DNA from: Candidatus Omnitrophota bacterium
GTDB taxonomy: Bacteria > Hinthialibacterota > Hinthialibacteria > Hinthialibacterales > JAKPRU01
Assembly: GCA_029557025.1 (NCBI GenBank)
Contig: JAKPRU010000879.1
Coordinates: 1-8,193, forward strand
Direction: 5' to 3'
Length of the DNA stretch: 8,193 nucleotides
The position numbers and the translations under genes are program-made. A model generated the notes under the pieces. It saw only the letters and a list, made by a program, of their open reading frames with translations. It searched no databases and was not told the DNA's origin. This document shows positions 1 to 6,724 of the stretch, piece by piece. Each line of letters starts with the position of its first letter. The first letter of the stretch is position 1.

Positions 1-1442
1 AGGATGTGGCCCGCCGGGTGTTAAGGAATCTGCTGGGAGGGATGACGGACTTGGGGGCCGATCTTCCGCAGGAACAGGTAATCCTGATTGCACATGATCT
101 CTCTCCCTCCGATACGGCAACCTTGCCGAAAGATCGGATTATCGGTTTTGCCACCGAGGTCGGCGGACCGACCAGCCACACGGCCATTCTGGCCCGAAGC
201 CTGCGGATCCCCGCCGTGGTCGGCGTAGCCGGGCTTCTGGAGCAGGTCGGCGATGGGGACACGGTTATCCTGGATGGTTCTCACGGCACGGTGGTTGTGG
301 GACCCTCTATGGAGACCCGGCAGCGTTACGAGCGGACGGGGCGACAGATCCAGGCCGATGAAAACCGACTCAGAACCTATGCGCTCCTGCCGACCGTGAC
401 CTTGGACGGGCACGTGCTGGACGTCTCGGCGAATATCGAATTGCCCGATGAAGCGAAGGATGCACTGCAATACGGAGCGGGGGGCATCGGCCTGTTCCGA
501 ACCGAATATCTGTTCATGCGTGCCCGAAACCTCCCCAGCGAGGAGGAACAGTTTCGGGCCTATTGCCGTGTCCTGGAATATACGAAGGGGCGACCCGTGG
601 TGATCCGGACCCTGGACCTCGGCGGGGATAAGTTTGCGCACACGATTCCGGTTCCGGATGAGATGAATCCGTTTATGGGCTGGCGGGCCATCCGATTCTG
701 TCTTCAGAATCGCGGCCTGTTTCGAACCCAATTGCGTGCCATTCTCCGTGCCGGGGTCTACGGACGGGCACGCATGATGTTTCCCATGATTTCCGGCGTG
801 CGAGAACTCCGGGAGGCGCTGGCCTTTCTGGAGGAAGTCAAAGAGGAACTGCGCAAAGAAAAAGTCCAATTCGAGGAACATATACCGGTAGGGGGGATGA
901 TCGAACTGCCCTCCGCCGTCATGGTTGCGGAAGACCTTGCCCGGCATCTGGATTTTTTCAGTATCGGTTCCAATGATCTCATTCAGTATTCTCTTGCCGT
1001 GGATCGAATCAACGAGAAGATCGCTCACTTGTATCAGCCTCTTCATCCGGGAGTGCTGAGGATGATCCATCATGTCGCTCGGGTTGGGAACAGGCAGGGG
1101 ATTCCAGTGGAAATCTGCGGTGAAATGGCGGCAAATCCTCTCTGCTGCCTGGTTTTGCTCGGACTGGGGATCGAACGGTTCTCCATGAGTCCTGTGGCCA
1201 TCCCTCGCGTTAAAGCAATTATCCGGTCTATCCGTATGGACCAGTTGAGCTTATTCGGGGAACGAATCCTGAACATTTCCACAGCGGAACAGGTGGAGCG
1301 GTATGCTTTGCGTGTGGCCCGCCGCATTCTGCCTTTCTATCCGTGGGAGGAAGAGCAGGCGATGCCGATGGGACATGAACAACCGCCTCGTGAGGCGGTG
1401 ACGAACACGGATCTGGTCGTCGAGGCATCGCTGCGGCGATGA
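1..1442 (+). CDS. ptsI: PTS Enzyme I (phosphoenolpyruvate-protein phosphotransferase), C-terminal part, 5' truncated by window edge
   Basis: Enzyme I is a cytoplasmic enzyme that takes phosphate from phosphoenolpyruvate onto a histidine and passes it to HPr, starting the phosphotransferase relay. The reading frame is open from base 3, so the gene begins upstream; the GTG at base 6 is internal. The phospho-histidine motif GGPTSHTAILARS puts the active His at codon 177-179. The PEP-binding barrel follows: GIGLFRTEYLFM (Arg), RTLDLGGDK (Arg), GGMIELPSAV (Glu) and FFSIGSNDLIQY (Asp). The acid-base Cys of EICGEMAAN is at 1116-1118. His-to-Cys spacing is 313 residues, the same as in E. coli (His189, Cys502), so about 130 N-terminal residues are missing. 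Beyond the conserved end there is a tail some 30 residues longer than in E. coli, polar and of unknown role. Family assignment is secure. Whether it feeds sugar uptake or a purely regulatory PTS cannot be told, because no EII or HPr gene is in view. Confidence 0.97.
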   Translation, partial: DVARRVLRNLLGGMTDLGADLPQEQVILIAHDLSPSDTATLPKDRIIGFATEVGGPTSHTAILARSLRIPAVVGVAGLLEQVGDGDTVILDGSHGTVVVGPSMETRQRYERTGRQIQADENRLRTYALLPTVTLDGHVLDVSANIELPDEAKDALQYGAGGIGLFRTEYLFMRARNLPSEEEQFRAYCRVLEYTKGRPVVIRTLDLGGDKFAHTIPVPDEMNPFMGWRAIRFCLQNRGLFRTQLRAILRAGVYGRARMMFPMISGVRELREALAFLEEVKEELRKEKVQFEEHIPVGGMIELPSAVMVAEDLARHLDFFSIGSNDLIQYSLAVDRINEKIAHLYQPLHPGVLRMIHHVARVGNRQGIPVEICGEMAANPLCCLVLLGLGIERFSMSPVAIPRVKAIIRSIRMDQLSLFGERILNISTAEQVERYALRVARRILPFYPWEEEQAMPMGHEQPPREAVTNTDLVVEASLRR

Positions 1443-1455
1443 CTGGGGCACAGGC

Positions 1456-1761
1456 ATGGCACGATCGGGCGATTCCGTCCCTGTTTCCATTTTGAGTGTT
1501 CGGGTGGTTCCTCGTTCGTCCCGTCCGGGGGTTGTGATCTGGGAAAACGGGACAGCTCGTGTCCATCTCAGCGCTCCACCCGTGGAAGGGAAGGCAAATC
1601 GCGAGCTGATTTCGCTGGTGTCGAAAGTCCTGGGGATTCCACGTTCGTCCGTCGAAATCCGATCCGGGACCAGGGGACGAGACAAGACCGTTCGAATTAC
1701 GGGGCTGGCTCAAGATATCCTGGAGGCGAAGCTGGCGCAGTTTGCGGCGAAAGAGGTTTGA
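1456..1761 (+). CDS. DUF167 / YggU (UPF0235) family small protein
   Basis: This is a 101-residue protein of the widespread DUF167/YggU family, whose structure is known for some members but whose cellular role is not established. The family signature is clear: a strand resembling VSILSVRVVPRSSRPG at residues 10-25, then the core PPVEGKANRELISLVSK (41-57), then a strand-helix ending SGTRGRDKTVRITG (70-83). The length is normal for the family. The ATG start lies 13 bases after the ptsI stop and just before the first conserved strand. Its ribosome-binding site is weak, with only a GGGGCACAGG-like stretch, so translation may depend on coupling to ptsI. It sits in a ptsI-DUF167-tmk cluster, probably co-transcribed. 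It ends in the same frame as tmk, six bases before that gene's start. No function is proposed. Confidence 0.9.
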   Translation: MARSGDSVPVSILSVRVVPRSSRPGVVIWENGTARVHLSAPPVEGKANRELISLVSKVLGIPRSSVEIRSGTRGRDKTVRITGLAQDILEAKLAQFAAKEV

Positions 1762-1767
1762 CTCCAA

Positions 1768-2406
1768 TTGACCGGAAAATTGATTTCCATCGAGGGCATT
1801 GAGGGGGCAGGAAAAAGCACAGTCGCGGCGCGCCTGACGGACCGACTTCGGCAGTCGGGACATTCCGTGCTGGAGTTGCGGGAGCCTGGCAGCACTCCCG
1901 TGGGGGAAACTCTGCGTACCCTGCTCAAAGACGGCACGATCCGTCTTGCGCCGCTCACGGAAGCGTTCCTGTTTGAAGCCGCGCGTCATGAGCTGGTGGT
2001 TCGGCGGATTCGACCCGCTCTGACCGAGGGGCAATGGGTAGTGGTCGATCGGTTCTACGATTCCACGACGGCGTACCAGGGGTGGGGGCGGGGGCTGGAT
2101 GTGGAAATGCTCTGTCGGATGCACAGGGATGCCTGCGGAGAAACGGTCCCGGATTTGACACTCCTGCTGGATATCGACACGGCTGTCGGATTGAGCCGAG
2201 CGCGTTCTGTTACCCGGGGACAGGGTGAAACGGCACGGGATCGCTTTGAACAGGAAGGGATTGCTTTCCTGGAACGGGTTCGGGAGGGATTCCTTTCTAT
2301 CGCCCGGGCCGAACCCAACCGGATTGTGGTGATTCCGGTCACCGGTGATGCGGAAATGGTGGTGGAATGCTGCCTGCGGGCAGTCGAGGAAAAATTCAGC
2401 AGCTGA
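1768..2406 (+). CDS. tmk: Thymidylate kinase (dTMP kinase)
   Basis: Tmk phosphorylates dTMP to dTDP with ATP, an essential cytoplasmic step of dTTP synthesis. The 212-residue product has the normal bacterial length. The P-loop GIEGAGKST is at residues 10-18. The dTMP-binding segment reads EPGST at 39-43, with Ser where E. coli has a second Gly (EPGGT). FLFEAARHE follows at 67-75, then DRFYDSTTAYQG at 94-105. The arginine-rich lid region (about 144-162, RARSVTRGQGETARDRF) precedes the C-terminal helices. The start must be TTG: reading upstream in frame there are only two codons before the DUF167 stop, and the next internal start would cut into the first strand before the P-loop. AGAGG at 1752-1756 is a plausible but distant ribosome-binding site. 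holB, a common neighbour of tmk elsewhere, is absent. No hairpin with a T-run follows, so transcription could continue into the rpoB region. Confidence 0.96.
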   Translation: MTGKLISIEGIEGAGKSTVAARLTDRLRQSGHSVLELREPGSTPVGETLRTLLKDGTIRLAPLTEAFLFEAARHELVVRRIRPALTEGQWVVVDRFYDSTTAYQGWGRGLDVEMLCRMHRDACGETVPDLTLLLDIDTAVGLSRARSVTRGQGETARDRFEQEGIAFLERVREGFLSIARAEPNRIVVIPVTGDAEMVVECCLRAVEEKFSS

Positions 2407-2425
2407 ATTGAATAGTCGGCGTTCC

Positions 2426-2454
2426 TTGACTCAGCCTGCCTAAATCTATAAAAT
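2426..2454 (+). promoter_or_regulatory. Predicted housekeeping (sigma-70 type) promoter for rpoBC
   Basis: TTGACT at 2426-2431 is separated by exactly 17 bases from TAAAAT at 2449-2454, with five of six consensus matches in each box. An overlapping TATAAA at 2447-2452 would have a less favourable 15-base spacing. The predicted start is near 2460-2461. The stretch from -10 to the start is AT-rich rather than the GC-rich discriminator typical of stringently repressed promoters in E. coli. It lies 20 bases after the tmk stop in the only gene-free stretch before rpoB, which supports the call. It has not been mapped. Confidence 0.72.
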
Positions 2455-2460
2455 TATTAA

Positions 2461-2518
2461 GCTGTGCTGAAAGTCTGTTCGCGCGAAGATTTAGAAGACG
2501 AAAACAAACCGACACAGC
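2461..2518 (+). repeat. Inverted repeat closing the predicted 5' end of the rpoB leader
   Basis: GCTGTG at 2461-2466 is the exact reverse complement of CACAGC at 2513-2518. GTCT (2473-2476) and AGAC (2496-2499) nest inside it, and the palindrome TTCGCGCGAA lies at 2478-2487. The outer arm begins exactly where the predicted promoter would start transcription, so the RNA could fold on its own 5' end. The six-base arms are short enough to arise by chance. Confidence 0.4.
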
Positions 2519-2543
2519 CATAAGAAGGAATCTTTCGGAGACC

Positions 2544-2609
2544 ATGTTTGGAGGCAGTGACCTCTCGGCCGTTCAACAAACTTTCCGCAGGAATGGGAAA
2601 CGGTGCTGA
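2544..2609 (+). CDS. Possible 21-residue leader peptide (speculative)
   Basis: An ATG at 2544 opens 21 codons (MFGGSDLSAVQQTFRRNGKR plus Cys) and stops at TGA 2607-2609. GGAG at 2537-2540 is a ribosome-binding-like site, but only three bases separate it from the ATG, which is short. Both lie in the 5' arm of the 9-bp long-range repeat, and the stop lies in the loop of the GTGC/GCAC hairpin, an arrangement that could couple translation to folding. The product resembles no known leader peptide and shows no run of regulatory codons. The sequence allows this reading; it does not establish it. Confidence 0.12.
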   Translation: MFGGSDLSAVQQTFRRNGKRC

Positions 2610-2626
2610 AGGCACATTCGGCGCGA

Positions 2627-2680
2627 CCGCCATAAGCGGAAACACATGGAGAGATTAACTTCTGAACGTTTGGTGTTTCC
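2627..2680 (+). repeat. Overlapping, mutually exclusive hairpins in rpoB leader
   Basis: CCGC (2627-2630) pairs with GCGG (2636-2639) around a five-base loop. GGAAACAC (2638-2645) pairs exactly with GTGTTTCC (2673-2680) around a 27-base loop. The two pairings share G2638 and G2639, so only one can form completely. The 8-bp repeat is the more notable of the two. Confidence 0.4.
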
Positions 2681-2764
2681 TGGTGTGAATTGTCCAGGTG
2701 TATTCACAGAAACGGTTGGTCTCCGCGATATCGAAACCACTGAAATACGATCTATGTTTCCATG

Positions 2765-2779
2765 GATTCACATTGAATC
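2765..2779 (+). repeat. Compact hairpin, GATTCA-CAT-TGAATC
   Basis: This is a six-bp perfect stem with a three-base loop in the 3' half of the leader. It has no T-run after it. TGAATCG occurs again at 2829-2835, so the downstream arm has a second copy that could compete for pairing. Confidence 0.4.
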
Positions 2780-2817
2780 GGATCAGAACTCTTGCGGCGC
2801 GGTTATCACCCGGCTCA

Positions 2818-2831
2818 TCAGGCCGGCCTGA
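2818..2831 (+). repeat. Perfect 14-base palindrome upstream of rpoB
   Basis: TCAGGCCGGCCTGA is self-complementary over all 14 bases and ends 48 bases before the rpoB ATG. In DNA it could be a site for a dimeric protein. In RNA it could form a five-bp stem with a CCGG loop. It is far downstream of the predicted promoter, so a classical operator role is less likely than a transcript-level role. Confidence 0.5.
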
Positions 2832-2841
2832 ATCGTACCGC

Positions 2842-2857
2842 ATCCCCGTATGGGGGT
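2842..2857 (+). repeat. Hairpin just upstream of rpoB ribosome-binding site
   Basis: ATCCCC (2842-2847) and GGGGGT (2852-2857) form a six-bp stem with one T-G pair and a GTAT loop. It ends 12 bases before the GAGG ribosome-binding site and leaves that site free. The in-frame ATG at 2850 starts in its loop and is not the likely rpoB start. No T-run follows, so it is not a terminator. Confidence 0.45.
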
Positions 2858-2869
2858 TATCCATCAATC

Positions 2870-2873
2870 GAGG
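2870..2873 (+). promoter_or_regulatory. rpoB ribosome-binding site, decides the start codon
   Basis: GAGG lies six bases before the ATG at 2880. The earlier in-frame ATG at 2850 has no such site and sits in a hairpin loop. It would add ten residues ([10 protein letters not shown]) unlike the RpoB N-terminus. The start at 2880 is therefore preferred. Confidence 0.8.
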
Positions 2874-2879
2874 TGCCTT

Positions 2880-5800
2880 ATGATTCGGAAATTGGATGCC
2901 AGTCCCAGTCCCTGGCGCGAACGTCAGAATTTCTCTCGCATTCAATCCGTTGTCGAGATCCCGGATCTGATTGAGACGCAGCAGTCCTCGTATCGGGATT
3001 TCCTCCAGGAGGATGTGGTTCCCGACAAACGTCGAGAGATGGGGTTGCAGCAGGCCTTTAAGTCCATTTTTCCTATCAAAGGGAGAGACTCGTCCAGCCT
3101 GGATTTTGTCGGCTATCATCTCGGTCGCCCCAAGTATAAGGTGATGGAATGTATCGAACGCGGGATGACCTATGCCGCGCCTCTTCGCATCAAAGTCCGG
3201 CTGGTCATCAAGGCGGCCCCCGCCAAGGACGCCGAACCGGAAGTGGTCGATATCCGCGAAGAAGACATCTACTTGGGCGAGATTCCCCTGATGACCGACC
3301 GGGGAACTTTTGTCATCAACGGCGCCGAGCGGGTTGTGGTCAGTCAGCTCCACCGGTCCCCCGGCGCGGTATTCAACGTGGAAACCCACCATACCGGCCA
3401 GAAACTCATCACCGCCAGTATCATCCCCAACCGGGGTGCCTGGCTGGAGTTCGAGAACGATCTGAATGATGTGTTGTATGTCATCATTGACCGCAAACGC
3501 AAAATGCCCGTCACCATACTGCTGCGGGCATTCGGATACGGAACGGATGAAGAGATTTTCTCGCTTTTCATCGAGCGTCAGAAAGTCTCTCTCCAAGACG
3601 AGAAAAAGGCCCTGATCGGGCGTCTCCTGGCAACCGAAATTCGGGATCCGAGCTCCGAGGCCACTGTTTTCGAGGCGGGAACGGAGATTGATGAGGTGGT
3701 TCTGAATCGCCTCTCCGAATTGAATATCCATGACATCGTCATTGTGCGGAGTCACCCGGAGGACTTTCGGATGATCTGGAATACCATCTTGAAAGATCCG
3801 ACCAAGAGCCGCGATGACGCGCTGCGGGAAATCTATGCCACCTTGCGCCCCGGGGAACCGCCGGCTCCCAAAAATGCGGAAGCCCTGATTCAAAATCTCT
3901 TTTTCCGCGCACGCCGATACGATCTTTCCAAGGTCGGCCGGTATCGTATGAACACCAAGCTGGGGATTCATATCGATCAGGAAAAAGTAACCCTTTGCCC
4001 TGAAGATCTGGTTGCGGTGGTGTCCTACATTCTCGGCCTCAATCGTGGAGAAGGCGTTTCGGATGATATCGACCACCTGGGGAACCGGCGTGTTCGCACC
4101 ATCGGGGAACTGCTGGAAAACCAGATTCGTGTCGGCCTGGCCCGCATGGAACGCACCATCCGCGAGAAAATGGGCATCCTGGACCTTGAGAATGTCATGC
4201 CCCGCAATCTGATTAATGCCAAACCGATCACGACGGTAGTCGCGGATTTCTTCGGTCGCAGCCAACTCTCGCAGTTCCTGGACCAGGTCAACCCCCTCTC
4301 GGAACTGACGCATAAACGTCGCTTGTCCGCGCTCGGACCCGGTGGACTGAACCGCGAACGCGCCGGATTTGAGGTCCGCGACGTTCACCATACCCACTAC
4401 GGCCGGATTTGTCCCATTGAGACCCCGGAAGGGCCGAACATCGGTCTCATTTCCAGCCTGTCCACTTATGCTCGGATCAATGAATTCGGATTTATTGAGA
4501 CTCCCTATCGCCGCGTCAAAGGCGGTCGAGTTACGAACGAGATTGTCTATTTGTCCGCCGATGAGGAAGACCGCTGCATCATCGCTCAGGCTAACGCTCC
4601 CATTGACGAAGAAGGCAAGTTCAAAAGGGAGCTGGTCCTGTCACGGGAGCGTGGAAATTTCCCGCGTGTTCCTCCGGACAAAGTGGATTTCATGGATGTC
4701 TCTCCCTTGCAGCTGGTTTCCATTTCAGCCGCTCTGATCCCGTTCCTGGAGAACAATGACGCGAACCGGGCGCTCATGGGTTCCAATATGCAGCGCCAGG
4801 CTGTGCCGCTCCTGAAAACCGAGGCTCCTTTGATCGGCACGGGTGTCGAATACAAGGCCGCCAAGGATTCCGGCGTCGTCGTGGTAGCGAAACGGGACGG
4901 ACTCGTGGAGTATGTCAGCGCCGAACGAATCGTGATTCGACCGGATAATCCCCTCTCGGACAACGACGTGGATGTTTATCCCCTGAAGAAATTCGTCCGA
5001 TCGAATCAAAACACCTGCATCAACCAGAAGCCCATTGTGCGGAAGGGAATGCGCATCCATGCCGGAGACGTTATTGCCGACGGTCCGGCCACGGATAACG
5101 GAGAACTGGCACTCGGGCGAAATGTCCTGGCCGCTTTCATGTCCTGGGAGGGCGACAACTTCGAGGATGCCATCGTGGTCAGCGAGCGCCTCATCCGAGA
5201 TGATGTTTTCACCAGCGTCCACATTGAGGAGTTCAAGGTTGAGGCCCGTGATACCAAGCTGGGCGAGGAAGAAATCACCCGCGATATCCCCAATGTGGGG
5301 GAAGAGGCTCTGAAGAACCTGGATGAAAAGGGAATCATCCGCATCGGGGCAACGGTACGCGCAGGGGATATCCTGGTCGGGAAGGTTTCCCCGAAAGGAA
5401 AAGTACAGACCACGAATGTGGAGAAGCTGTTGCGGGCTATTTTCGGCAAACGGGCCGAGGATGTTCGCGATATTTCCCTCAAAGCCCCACCGGGGACCGA
5501 GGGAATTGTGGTCGATGTAAAAGAGTTTCAGCGAAAACTTCGAACCGGGAAGGGGCGGGGCGATGATGCAACCAGTCTCAAGCGCCTGGCCGCCCAGCGG
5601 GATCGTCTGGCCCACGAACTGGAGACGGAGTGGTATCAACGGATTCGCAACTTCGTCCTCGGAAAAACGGCCGCGAACGACCTGGTCGATACCGAGACGG
5701 GTGAGATCATTGTCCCCGCCGGTAAAAAAATCACGAGCGCGGATCTCAAGAAGGTCCAGGGAACCAGTCTGCGTGAATTGCGTATCGAGGACGACACATT

Positions 5801-6719
5801 CCTGGATGAATTGCACCTCGAGTTCAGCAAGCAGATCGAAGATGTGTATCTGGAATACGAGAAGGAAGTGGAACGGATCAAGATGGGCGACAACCTGCCG
5901 CCCGGTGTTATTAAGCTGGTCAAGGTCTACGTGGCCAAGAAAAAGCGACTTTCCATCGGCGACAAGATGGCAGGACGTCACGGGAACAAGGGGGTGGTCT
6001 CCAAAATTGTTCCGCTGGAGGACATGCCGTTCCTGGAAGACGGAACGCCGGTTGATATCATTCTCAATCCGTTGGGTGTTCCTTCCCGAATGAATGTGGG
6101 ACAGGTTTTCGAGATTCATCTGGGTTGGGCAGCCCAGAAGTTGGAGCGATATGTTGCCACCCCGGTTTTTGATGGGGCCACGGAAGAGGATGTTGTGGAG
6201 CATCTGCGCCTGGCCGGACTCCCGGAAGACGGCAAGACCGTTCTGTATGACGGACGAACGGGAGAGCCGTTCAGCGACCGGATCACGGTCGGGTACATCT
6301 ATATGATGAAGTTGAATCACTTGGTGGACGACAAGATGCACGCGCGTTCTATCGGTCCGTATTCCCTGGTTACGCAGCAGCCGCTGGGCGGTAAGGCCCA
6401 ATTCGGCGGACAGCGCCTCGGTGAAATGGAAGTGTGGGCGCTGGAAGCTTACGGTGCGGCCCATACGCTGCAGGAATTGTTGACCGTCAAGTCGGACGAT
6501 ATTGTCGGTCGCAACCGGATCTATGAAGCCATCGTAAAAGGGGAGAACGCACGAGCGCCCGGACTCCCGGAATCGTTCTATGTGCTCATCAAGGAACTTC
6601 AGAGCCTCGGTTTGGGCATTGAAATTGATGAGATGGAAGAAGAAGAAGAGGAGGAGGAGGCGACGAAATCCGCATCGACGGCTGCGGAGCAGCCGGAGGT
6701 GCAGGAAGTAGCCCGCTGA
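2880..6719 (+). CDS. rpoB: DNA-directed RNA polymerase subunit beta
   Basis: This is the complete beta subunit of RNA polymerase, 1279 residues from the chosen ATG. The N-terminus reads [19 protein letters not shown], as in other RpoB proteins. The insert after about residue 230 is shorter than in E. coli. The rifampicin pocket ([20 protein letters not shown], from residue 459) keeps the residues equivalent to E. coli D516, H526 and S531 (here D468, H478, S483), so no common resistance change is visible. Arg460 and Val470 replace E. coli S508 and N518. Active-site lysines in [12 protein letters not shown] are K1029 and K1037. The acidic pair is E762-D763 in GDNFEDAI, where the usual GYN has become GDN. 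The conserved C-terminal [20 protein letters not shown] begins at 1170. The protein ends in an acidic tail with eight consecutive Glu. It lies 59 bases before rpoC, with no rplL upstream. Confidence 0.99.
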   Translation: MIRKLDASPSPWRERQNFSRIQSVVEIPDLIETQQSSYRDFLQEDVVPDKRREMGLQQAFKSIFPIKGRDSSSLDFVGYHLGRPKYKVMECIERGMTYAAPLRIKVRLVIKAAPAKDAEPEVVDIREEDIYLGEIPLMTDRGTFVINGAERVVVSQLHRSPGAVFNVETHHTGQKLITASIIPNRGAWLEFENDLNDVLYVIIDRKRKMPVTILLRAFGYGTDEEIFSLFIERQKVSLQDEKKALIGRLLATEIRDPSSEATVFEAGTEIDEVVLNRLSELNIHDIVIVRSHPEDFRMIWNTILKDPTKSRDDALREIYATLRPGEPPAPKNAEALIQNLFFRARRYDLSKVGRYRMNTKLGIHIDQEKVTLCPEDLVAVVSYILGLNRGEGVSDDIDHLGNRRVRTIGELLENQIRVGLARMERTIREKMGILDLENVMPRNLINAKPITTVVADFFGRSQLSQFLDQVNPLSELTHKRRLSALGPGGLNRERAGFEVRDVHHTHYGRICPIETPEGPNIGLISSLSTYARINEFGFIETPYRRVKGGRVTNEIVYLSADEEDRCIIAQANAPIDEEGKFKRELVLSRERGNFPRVPPDKVDFMDVSPLQLVSISAALIPFLENNDANRALMGSNMQRQAVPLLKTEAPLIGTGVEYKAAKDSGVVVVAKRDGLVEYVSAERIVIRPDNPLSDNDVDVYPLKKFVRSNQNTCINQKPIVRKGMRIHAGDVIADGPATDNGELALGRNVLAAFMSWEGDNFEDAIVVSERLIRDDVFTSVHIEEFKVEARDTKLGEEEITRDIPNVGEEALKNLDEKGIIRIGATVRAGDILVGKVSPKGKVQTTNVEKLLRAIFGKRAEDVRDISLKAPPGTEGIVVDVKEFQRKLRTGKGRGDDATSLKRLAAQRDRLAHELETEWYQRIRNFVLGKTAANDLVDTETGEIIVPAGKKITSADLKKVQGTSLRELRIEDDTFLDELHLEFSKQIEDVYLEYEKEVERIKMGDNLPPGVIKLVKVYVAKKKRLSIGDKMAGRHGNKGVVSKIVPLEDMPFLEDGTPVDIILNPLGVPSRMNVGQVFEIHLGWAAQKLERYVATPVFDGATEEDVVEHLRLAGLPEDGKTVLYDGRTGEPFSDRITVGYIYMMKLNHLVDDKMHARSIGPYSLVTQQPLGGKAQFGGQRLGEMEVWALEAYGAAHTLQELLTVKSDDIVGRNRIYEAIVKGENARAPGLPESFYVLIKELQSLGLGIEIDEMEEEEEEEEATKSASTAAEQPEVQEVAR
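6636..6659 (+). repeat. Glutamate codon run (eight codons) in rpoB tail
   Basis: Four GAA codons followed by four GAG codons encode E1253-E1260 of RpoB. Such purine trinucleotide runs can change length by replication slippage. The GGAGGAGGAGG part also resembles a strong ribosome-binding sequence, but no start codon follows at a suitable distance. Confidence 0.8.
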
Positions 6720-6724
6720 GTGGA

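Larger units (their letters stand above)
2536..2725 (+). repeat. Nine-base long-range inverted repeat in rpoB leader
   Basis: CGGAGACCA at 2536-2544 pairs exactly with TGGTCTCCG at 2717-2725. Directly inside on the 3' side, AACGGT (2711-2716) can pair with GCCGTT (2568-2573), counting one G-U, so the two helices could stack. Smaller hairpins fit within the enclosed domain: GAGG/CCTC (2551-2554 and 2561-2564), TTTCC/GGAAA (2582-2586 and 2596-2600) and GTGC/GCAC (2603-2606 and 2612-2615). This resembles a closed multi-branch RNA domain, but was folded only by eye. Confidence 0.42.
2455..2879 (+). promoter_or_regulatory. Long gene-free leader of rpoB, candidate structured 5' UTR
   Basis: From the predicted transcript start near 2460 to the rpoB ATG there are about 420 bases with no recognisable protein gene. 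No tRNA, tmRNA, RNase P, SRP RNA or known riboswitch signature was recognised. The stretch is rich in exact inverted repeats (listed separately). The forward and reverse ORFs of about 60 codons inside it match nothing I know and lack good ribosome-binding sites. rplJ/rplL, which usually lie here, are absent, and no remnant of L7/L12 or L10 was seen. A long leader on rpoB would fit control by attenuation, RNA stability or translation, but that is inference. No hairpin followed by a T-run was found, so classical intrinsic attenuation is not supported. Confidence 0.55.

Noticed and set aside
21..1073. 350-codon open frame on the - strand opposite ptsI
   Set aside because: The + strand is unmistakably Enzyme I. 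The antisense product has no recognisable motif and reflects codon bias leaving the opposite frame free of stops.
1228..2124. 298-codon - strand frame across ptsI, DUF167 and tmk
   Set aside because: It spans three well-supported + strand genes, its translation is low-complexity and Pro/Arg-rich, and it matches nothing known.
2407..2470. Intrinsic terminator after tmk
   Set aside because: No GC-rich hairpin followed by a T-run is present; the AT-rich stretch at 2441-2460 is better read as the promoter -10 region.
2457..2645. 62-codon - strand ORF in the rpoB leader
   Set aside because: It has no ribosome-binding site or family resemblance, and its length is easily reached by chance.
2646..2831. 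61-codon + strand ORF in the rpoB leader
   Set aside because: It has no good ribosome-binding site and no recognisable family, and it overlaps inverted repeats that better explain the sequence. A real small gene cannot be fully excluded.
2850..2879. Upstream ATG extending rpoB by ten codons
   Set aside because: It has no ribosome-binding site, the ATG begins in a hairpin loop, and the added residues do not resemble RpoB N-termini. ATG 2880 has GAGG at six-base spacing.
2461..2879. Known RNA gene (tRNA, tmRNA, RNase P, SRP RNA, 6S) or rplJ-type leader
   Set aside because: None of the conserved core motifs of these RNAs could be found by eye. A covariance-model search would settle it.
4254..4331. 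Rifampicin-resistance genotype in RpoB
   Set aside because: Residues equivalent to E. coli D516, H526 and S531 are unchanged. The differences at positions equivalent to 508 and 518 are likely lineage variation.
2655..4397. 580-codon - strand frame opposite rpoB, extending into the leader
   Set aside because: Most lies opposite highly conserved RpoB codons. The leader part adds no recognisable domain, so it is taken as a shadow frame.
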